Made by a program: the position numbers and the translations under genes. From Liolophura sinensis (Eukaryota > Mollusca > Polyplacophora > Chitonida > Chitonidae), in NCBI RefSeq assembly GCF_032854445.1, contig NC_088300.1:50401682-50442983 (forward strand): a stretch of 41,302 bases of DNA, given 5' to 3'. The first letter of the stretch is position 1; every line of letters starts with the position of its first letter. The notes below the pieces were generated by a model. It was given only the letters and a program-made list of their open reading frames with translations. It was not told the DNA's origin and made no database searches. Positions 33,337-41,302 of the stretch are shown here, one piece after another.

Positions 33337-35800
33337 CAAGAGAAATAAGTGGAAAGAGCTGCGCATTCCTCGGTTGTTGAAATAACTAGCACCTTCTTGG
33401 CTGAAACTGATGCAGTGCTTTCCTCACTGTGCATGATTTTGCCGTAATTTGAACTGCAATATTACAAAAATAAAAAGATATGCTTTTTTAGACTTTATAT
33501 GGGATACTTCATTCATACATATATACATTTGATCTAGTGTTGTTTTTTTTCTTTTAATTTTAAAAATACAGTGACCACAGTTCAAACTTTTAAACATTGT
33601 GATTCTTCACAAACCAGTTCCAACAATGTTTTGTGGTAGACTCAGGTTTAAGGTCCTACTAGGTAAGCATGAGTCTGGAAAGACTACAGGGCCTTCAGGT
33701 CAAGTCAAAACAAGTGAAACATGTTTCTGCTAGTAATTTACCATATCTATATGCTGAGATCGTAGAGGCTAAGGGACACTGAAGCCAGCAGGGCCCTGAC
33801 TTAATACAGCCTAGCCATTAATCAAGAGATATTGCCTGCCAAGTTTTTCTCCTGCTCCAAATGTCTGGCAAACCAGGCTGGCTGGATGGATGAAATCAGC
33901 CAATAAATGTTGACTGTCTGAGACAGCAGCAGAGGTTGACACATACATATACCTCTGGCACAGTATTTCGGCATCAACATAATGCCCATATAGCCTTTAG
34001 GGCTCCTAATGCTTTTTTCCTCTCTTAGAACTTTTCTTTCTCCTGGATGTGCACAGCGACAGGCTAAACATGTTGGTTGAACTATTAGAGAGTCAGAAGG
34101 GTGCAACTGTCAGCCCAATGACAGAGTCTTGAATTATTAAGTATTTACTGATACAACCCACAGAAAAAAATACATGTGGCAGCATCTACATGCACAGAGT
34201 AAAATGTGTGTTTGAGTTCTTTAATCAAAGGCAAGGTGGAAAACAGTAATTTACGAGACTGCCTAGTGCATCCAAATTCGGACCACTACACCATGCACAT
34301 CTTTGCTTTAGGAGCCGGCAGATGGCATGATTGCTTATATGCATCATGAAACTAGTTGTCTTTCACACACTAGATATAATAGATGATTCCAAGAATAGAC
34401 GATCTTGATGTATTCCCCTCTGTATTATAATGTTGCATCAGAATAGAATAAATAAATGTAACTGTCACTAACAGTTACAAAATCAATCAATCAATCAACA
34501 TCAAATTATATACCACAGGTTTAATGTCAGACATCTGCACATGTAACTATTTCGTGTGTATGGTTGTCATCTTTTTTTTCTATGCCACTGGACACACTGA
34601 AAGAATTGTGCAAGTCTAATGAAATACAGCAAGGGGCTTCCTAAACTACAGTTTGACTATGCTGACAATTATTGGCGGAGAGGCCAGAAAATCAACGGCT
34701 TAGGAACGTTTTGTAACTTTTGAGCTAAAATTCTAAAGGGTGCCAATTATAAATAGTAAAATGATGATGAGGCAAATTTCCGTCTATATTTTCTCTTAGC
34801 ATTGAACATTAAAAATAAGAAGAACAATAATTTAAAAAAAACTGCTGAAAAATCTGATAAACAATGGTTTACCACCATATTACAGGAAATTTGCTGCCTT
34901 GATAAAAAAAATGAAGAATGGCCAGAAAACCCAAGGATACCATCATTGGAGGGCTTTCCTAGTTGATGATGACAGGATTAGCATTCAAACGTCACTAGTA
35001 TTAAACTCTAACAGTTATAAGTAATCCTTTCAGATATAAAAAGAATGGAAGCCTTTCTTTCACAGCTATTTTTAGTAAAACAGTGAAGGAGCTAAGAGCT
35101 GATGAGATACAAGGAATACACAAAAGGTCCTTGGAAAGAGCGAAAATAAATGGCATAAAATCGCATAGATCCTTAAATGACTGACAGAGTAACAAACACT
35201 TTCTGTCAGGCTATACAAGAAATCCATGGCGACTATCCCCTTTTTTACACAGGAAGTTAAAGGTCAAATGGACAAAAAACCACATCACATTTTAACCGGA
35301 GCTTTTGGTTCAAACAATGCGATAACATAAAAAAAATGAGAAGCTTTCTCATGACAAATATGAGTTAAACATTAGTTTACACCAAAAGCAGACACCTGTA
35401 TTCCAGAAAGACTCTAGTCATGTGCACGCACATTTACATTGTCAGATGTTCACTATCGGAATTTGAAGCACAAAAGTGGAAATGAAATATTAACTAACCA
35501 TGGTTAGAACTTTATATGATAATATAAATAAAGTCAGTTTTACGAGTGGAAATCTGAATGCACTGATCAAGTCACCAAACTTCGGCAATACTGACAGTAT
35601 GTAAGAAATCTATTACAATACTGAATGCTAGTGCTTTATAGAAAACACATGTTTATTTTACAGTGTAACGTAGATAATGAGTAGAACAAAAAACTATCCA
35701 GGTATTTAATCCAGTAACCCTTTTCTTCACTTTTGGGGAGTGAGTGGGTGAGTGCTTCGGGTTTTCACTTTTTGGGGGGTTAGTCACCTGTAAATTTATG

Positions 35801-37190
35801 ATGCACGTGAGCACATCTCTTATAACATAACTACTAACTGTAACTAACAGGCATGTACACATCTCTTATAACATAACAACTAACTGCAACTTACTGTAAG
35901 TAACATACATGTACACATCTCTTCTAACACAACTACTAACTGTAACTAACATGCATGTACAAATCTCTTCTAACATAACTACTAACTGTAACTAACAGGC
36001 ATGTACACATCTCTTATAACATAGCTAACTGTAACTAACAGGCATGTACACATCTCTTCTAACACAACTACTAACTGTAACTAACATGCATGTACACATC
36101 TCTTATAACATAACTACTAACTGTAACTAACATGCATGTACACATCTCTTCTAACATAACTACCAACTGTAACTAACACGTATGTGCACATCTCTTCTAA
36201 CACAACTACTAACTGTAACTAACATGCATGTACACATCTCTTCTAACATAACTACTAACTGTAACTAACATGCATGTACACATCTCTTATAACATAACTA
36301 ATTGTAACTAACATACATGTACACATCTCTTATAACATAACTACGAACTGTAACTAACACATATGTGCACATCTCTTCTAACACAACTACGAACTGTAAC
36401 TAACATGCATGTACACATCTCTTCTAACACAACTACTAACTGTAACTAACATGCATGTACACATCTCTTCTAACATAACTACTAACTGTAACTAACAGGC
36501 ATGTACACATCTCTTATAACATAGCTAATTGTAACTAACATGCATGTACACATCTCTTCTAACACAACTACTAACTGTAACTAACATGCATGTACACATC
36601 TCTTATAACATAGCTAACTGTAACTAACATGCATGTACACATCTCTTCTAACATAACTACTAACTCTAACTAACACATATCTGCACAGCTCTTCTAACAT
36701 AACTCCTAATTGTAACTAACACGTATATACAAATCTCTTCTAACATAACTACTAACTGTAACTAACAGGCATGTACACATCTCTTATAACATAGCTAATT
36801 GTAACTAACATGCATGTACACATCTCTTCAACCACAACTACTAACTGTAACTAACACGTATGTACACATCTCTTCTAACACAACTACTAACTGTAACTAA
36901 CAGGCATGTACAAATCTCTTCTAACATAACTACTAACTGTAACTAACACGTATGTACACATCTCTTCTAACACAACTACTAACTGTAACTAACACATATG
37001 TGCACATCTCTTCTAACAACTACTAAATGTAACTAGCATGTATGTACACATCTCTTCTAACATAACCAATAACTGTAACTAACATGCATGTACACATCTC
37101 TTCTAACACAACTACTAACTGTAACTAACATGCATGTACACATCTCTTCTAACACAACTACTAACTGTCACTAACATGCATGTACACATT
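35801..37190. repeat. 46-bp tandem array, about 30 copies
   Basis: The unit is GCATGTACACATCTCTTCTA, ACACAACTACTAACTGTAAC and TAACAT, period 46. Variants are TTATAACATA, ATAGCTAA (short form) and ACACGTATGTGCAC. The flanks ATGCATGT are palindromic. Short-form units (TTATAACATAGCTAACTG) recur several times, suggesting block duplication. Confidence 0.96.
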
Positions 37191-37223
37191 ACCCACCCAA
37201 TAGTGATACATTCTGCTTCATTT

Positions 37224-37372
37224 TGATTGACTGATCCACATTATAGGTTCACTTAGAGAGTTTTTTTGTTTGATTAATTTCTAATCACAAAATGAAGTGT
37301 TGGCATCAGAAGTATCATCTTATGGCTTTCATGCACTTCTGAAAATGCAATTTCACTGGACACCCTTTGGGT
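37224..37372. repeat. Dispersed repeat, copy 2
   Basis: It matches 11541-11690 through GATTGACTGATCCACATTAT, GGCATCAGAAGTATCATCTT and TTCATGCACTTCTGAAAAT. It directly follows the 46-bp array. Confidence 0.55.
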
Positions 37373-38107
37373 AAAATGTAATAAGCACTGCATGTTATGT
37401 TCAGCTACATGGCCTACTAGCCACTATATTGCCGATATAGCAGCACAATTTAACGTCATGTACAAAAGAATGTTTAGGAGGCAGCCGAACTCGATACATG
37501 TAACTAGTACAAGTGGACAGATGTGTAAAATTGAGTGGAAAACCAACTTTAAGCGTAAGAAGAACATGAATTAACAACACGCATGCTGTTGAATTCTTCC
37601 ATTTTTGTGATGCAAACAGATGTATAAGCGGACAGGTATCTTAATGATTAATCAACTCGTTTCATTGTTTATTTACAAATATACTGTACATGAAACTGTT
37701 GTGCAATGTGCTTATGCTTGAATTTATTTTGCTTCTTCACAAAGATCAACTGTATGAAATGTTTGAATTCTCCAGGAGACTTTGTACGTTTGTTACATTG
37801 TACTTGATTGGGCTTCAACATCAGTGTATATACTTACTTTTGTGTCACACGACATTTTAAAGACATTACACTTTTAAGACATTTAAGGAATATTAATACT
37901 TCCAGTGATGTGTGAATGGAAAACTGGTTGTTTAAGACACCAAAAACAAAGACTGTGGCCAGAAGGTTAATAGCTTGATTCACTGAATTTAAATAGGCCT
38001 GGGGGATCACATAGGGCTGACGACATGTCTCCGTGCCCGCATGGATATATAGGGTACCTCTACATGTACATGCTGTACAAGCTTCACTGAACTCAATCAT
38101 TTGCTGT

Positions 38108-38368
38108 AAACATTTATTTACTTGACTGGTATTTTACACTCTACTGAAGAATATTTTTCTTATACGACGGCGACCAGCATTATGGTGGAAGGAAACTGAG
38201 AACAGCTCGGGGGGAAACCCATGACCATCCGCAGGTTGCTGACAGACCTTCCCACGAACGGCTGGAGAGGAAGCCAGCATGAGGTGGATTTGAACTCACA
38301 GCTACCGCATTGGTGGGAGGCCCCAGGGTCACTGGAGTGGTAATCCCCTAGGCCACAAAGGCACGTAA
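38108..38368 (-). mobile_element. tRNA-headed SINE, nearly complete copy
   Basis: Reversed: TTTGTGGCCTAGGGGATTAC (A-box-like), GTGAGTTCAAATCCACC (B-box-like), CATGCTGGCTTCCTCTCCAG, GGGAAGGTCTGTCAGCAACC, CCACCATAATGCTGGTCGCC and a tail GTGTAAAATACCAGTCAAGT with TAAA repeats. About 260 bp. It serves as the reference for the other copies here. Family name not assigned. Confidence 0.9.
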
Positions 38369-39380
38369 ATAAAAAGACCAGCTCCAAGTCTCTAATTTCG
38401 TTTAACTACTGCTTTACAATCATGTCTGAGAAAGAAAGCTCAAAAGAACCCAATTAATTTGACTTCTTAGGAACTGATGAATTCCTTTTTGCAAGGAAGT
38501 CATTGTAACATAATGGCAGTGGTTTGCATCAAGCTTGGATATATTATTCATCACTATGAAATTAATGAAAATTGCTTCTCCAATCCACTGGGATCTTAGT
38601 TTTGAATGTTGACTGTTAAAAAGTTTTTTGACTATCCGAAATGGAACAAATTCCCGTCAAAGACATTATGAGCATATTGATGTGAATAATGCTACCTGTA
38701 TACATGCGTCGTATAGCATGGAATTCACATATACATACTCATTTGTCATTTGATTACTGGTAATATGCACTTATTTCCCATTAATTATATAATCAATGAA
38801 TATATCAATATACTTGTGAATAATTACACCTATGCTTGAGAGAGTTGGCACAGAAGAAAAAGACAAAGAGGATATGGTCTATGTGACATTTAATATTAGG
38901 TACCGGTACATATATTTTAATTATGCGTCTGTGTCTTTTGGGAACATAAACTGTAACTTACATAATTTGTGATTACAATAAATTATCTCAAAACAAATTT
39001 GCGTCCATAAGATATTAGAGCTGCATGTATTTCAATTGCTTATCTGCTTCCTATTATAACATTATATTAAATATTAATGATTTTTTTTTAGGTTGTGGAA
39101 GAACAGTAGTCAGCTTTTGTGTGAACAGGTAATCATATATAGATCTGTAATTGCATTGCACAGTCATGCGTGACAAGATGTGCTTGTGAGGAAGGCTTTG
39201 CCTGCTGTAGACAGTTACAGGGTAAATCTAGACTGGCCTTTTAGTGCCAGCGATACATGCATTATTTCAACCATTTATCATCACTGGGGATGCCGTCAGC
39301 CACTACATGTGTAGAGATAGAGGAAACTGTGATCTGGAGAGCTGATTTGAGGAGGGGTGAAGAGAAAGAGAAGGAGAGAC

Positions 39381-39402
39381 AGAGAGAGAGAGAGAGAGAG
39401 AG
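39381..39402. repeat. (AG)n microsatellite
   Basis: Eleven uninterrupted AG units inside a longer purine-rich stretch (39350-39415), about 100 bases left of the X-box-like site. Confidence 0.95.
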
Positions 39403-39461
39403 CTAAGATCCTAGACAGCTAGCCACAAGCCTGCACAATGCTCAGCTGTGTAACCAGCTAA

Positions 39462-39598
39462 CCAATGTGTGCCCAGCTTGAGAGGGGATATTTTACGTTT
39501 CCATAGAAACCTATTAAATACATGCAGAGAGGAAGGAAAAGGCAACAAAGCCAGTTGGGCAATTGGTGGCGAGAGGGTGTGAGGGCATTGCAGCCAAT
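39462..39598. promoter_or_regulatory. CCAAT-box cluster around an X-box-like RFX site
   Basis: CCAAT at 39462-39466 and 39594-39598, and ATTGG (CCAAT reversed) at 39562-39566, surround GTTTCCATAGAAAC at 39497-39510. That 14-mer fits the nematode X-box consensus RYYNYYWWRRNRAC at every position. RFX and NF-Y sites side by side are typical of ciliary gene promoters. Which gene it would serve, and in which direction, is unknown. Confidence 0.45.
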
Positions 39599-41302
39599 CC
39601 TCCAAGACTGAGTAACAATCTCTTTTTTCTTTTAAAAAAAGGGGTAACCGGCGGCAAAATGCAGATCTACAAAGAGGGGGACTGAAAAGGGGGTCAATGT
39701 TGTGGAAGGAATTAAAGCTGTGCAGCTGATTTTAGTCAGTTCTGTGAAGAGATGACACAAGCAACAGCCAGCTGACATAACTATTCAGCTTTTTCAACAG
39801 GAATCAGTTATTGGAAATCCATCCTCAACCCCAGACAAAGGAGACTGCTGTGAGGACACAATTGTAAGTACACCAGACTACATATGGCTGTCCATAATGT
39901 ATACTGTACATGAAACTCAAGTTGTTGAAAGCCTATACTAGTGGATTAGAGATACACAGTGTATAAAGAGCTGTGTTTAAAAATCTATTGTACTGTACAG
40001 AATGCAGGCTGTTTGAATTGTCACATGAAATTCTCCTGCATGTACATCCTGTCAATATGCTCTAAGGCAAACACGTTGTTATCAGATAAAGATCAACTTT
40101 AGCTAAGCTATAATACAAAGACAAAAAGGTTAACTCCTATTTTATTTCTGAATCTATTTAGAGAATTAAGCAAAATGTTGTCACAGCATGCCAAGATAGT
40201 CAAGGGCCCATGCTGAAAGCCCGACCACAACCGCACTATATATAAGCCATGCTTTCCACATATACACACTTTTAAACCATGGCTGATCAGAGCAGTCAAG
40301 CAATGTTCATGCTTAATGGAAAGATTGATGCCAAGCTCATCACCATTGTCATATGTAGTATTACAGTTCTTAGGAAAGCAGCAAAAAACAAAACCTGGGT
40401 GATGAAAGAGATATTCCTTAATTAATTGACTTATTTTTTTTTTATTGTAAAGGGAAAGCATCAGTCAGGCAATGGACATACATGTGTGAGAGCATCAATC
40501 ACTACAGTAGTAACCTTAGATGAAATCTGCAGCTGTGTCTGCAAATTACCCCCTCCCGTTAACCCCCTCTCCCCAACTGAGTACCCAAAATGAAAAAAGC
40601 CTTAGCCACAGCCTTAAATTACATGTAGCTTTGGTTGGTTCTGGTGCTGTTTTTGCTGTACATATATACTACCAGACAGCTGCTCCATACTAATCATACC
40701 AGATTTGGGCAACTTGGAAGACAGTTCCGAGCTAAGCAGAAATGCTATATATGCCTAGAAGTAGCCTACATAGTCTCCATGTATTCATCTAAATTCCTGT
40801 ACATATCCACATTATTAGAAATAGTTATAAGAGCTGGTTTTTCATCCATCTGGGTACATTTAAAAAATATATTTCCAAAAAAAGAAATTAAAAATTGTAC
40901 GAGTCAATACATTTAGCTGTATGTAACATGGGATAAGTAAAGTCACTGTAGCAACATGAATGCTTGCTGACAGAGAGCGTTTACACATAAACCTAACTAC
41001 ATATATTATGTTCAGTACACTTATTTATCTGATAGTTACACGGAGAATAAATGTTAAGTACACAGTCACTATTGCTTATTATACTGTAATTATCATTTTT
41101 AAGGTCCACACTATAAGAGTAGTAATCAAATGCTACAGTAGGCAAACATGTGCTAGTTATTTGAGCTTGATATTTTCCTTAAATTATAGGCCAGGGTTGG
41201 GGATCTGCTGACTAGGGTGAGTTAAAGCTATAATATACAGTATGATTTTCAAGCTGAGTTGTGAAAATGACTCCACATATATCCAGAACATGCTATGCAT
41301 TC

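Larger units (their letters stand above)
30956..41302. other. Upstream region without a confident exon
   Basis: It holds the 47- and 46-bp arrays, one SINE, one dispersed repeat, a (GA)n tract and a CCAAT/X-box cluster, listed separately. The rest (30956-31889, 33337-35800, 37373-38107, 38369-39380, 39670-41302) is AT-rich. It is either a large intron of DNAAF9 or its 5' flank. Weak micro-exon chains on both strands are given under findings. Confidence 0.5.

Noticed and set aside
33822-34106. Minus-strand open frame of 94 codons
   Set aside because: No domain recognised and no donor in a usable frame: GTATAT at 33952 is preceded by a stop in the needed phase.
34872-34892. 21-base minus-strand candidate micro-exon (QISCNMV)
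   Set aside because: Good-looking splice sites but too short to test, and no resemblance to the human protein at this point.
31890-37190. CRISPR-like appearance of the 46- and 47-bp arrays
   Set aside because: Units are contiguous without unique spacers, in an animal intronic setting; these are minisatellites.
37839-37856. Possible first coding exon MSCDTK with donor GTAAGT on the minus strand
   Set aside because: Only six codons after an ATG; it does not resemble the DNAAF9 N-terminus and nothing ties it to the other exons.
40108-40461. Minus-strand open frame of 117 codons
   Set aside because: AT-rich, no recognised motif, and no splice sites linking it to DNAAF9 in phase. Most likely chance.

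Overview
The window is animal nuclear DNA: AT-rich, with an intron-rich gene and no prokaryotic-style gene packing. A tRNA-headed SINE family, GGCC- and GGGYC-ended MITE-like foldbacks and frequent ACATGTA-type words are, from memory, typical of molluscs and related lophotrochozoans. I therefore read it as a mollusc-like genome, with the species unknown.

One gene is well supported. It lies on the minus strand and fills 528 to about 30,955. I reconstructed 25 exons by reading GT/AG splice sites and codon phase. Joined, they give about 787 codons ending in a stop at 528-530, and they resemble human DNAAF9 (C20orf194), the orthologue of the ciliate dynein-packaging protein Shulin. The protein acts in the cytoplasm on outer dynein arms before they enter cilia. 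About 370 N-terminal residues expected from the human protein (about 1,177 aa) were not found, so the 5' end lies in undetected exons or beyond the right edge. The exon at 7963-8052 carries an apparent single-base insertion that creates an in-frame TGA.

The rest is intronic or flanking sequence, unusually rich in tandem arrays. Their units are: 29 bp (711-2115), about 170 bp (5440-5985), 55 bp (12369-12880), about 23-30 bp (15484-15920 and 16500-16690), 21 bp (22431-22560), 45 bp (25916-26620), 72-73 bp (27723-28470), 47 bp (31890-33336) and 46 bp (35801-37190). Six clear SINE copies, one doubtful SINE and three MITE-like elements are scattered between them.

The right third (30,956-41,302) has no confident coding exon. 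It holds the 47- and 46-bp arrays, one SINE, and a cluster near 39.46-39.60 kb of CCAAT boxes with a match to the RFX X-box consensus, a site typical of ciliary genes. A possible chain of tiny plus-strand exons (39,092-41,216) and a possible chain of minus-strand micro-exons (31,383-33,778) are reported as hypotheses only. I did not find a new multi-gene system. The points most worth a second look are the frameshifted DNAAF9 exon, the G-tract-rich intronic minisatellite, the higher-order 47-bp array and the X-box cluster.
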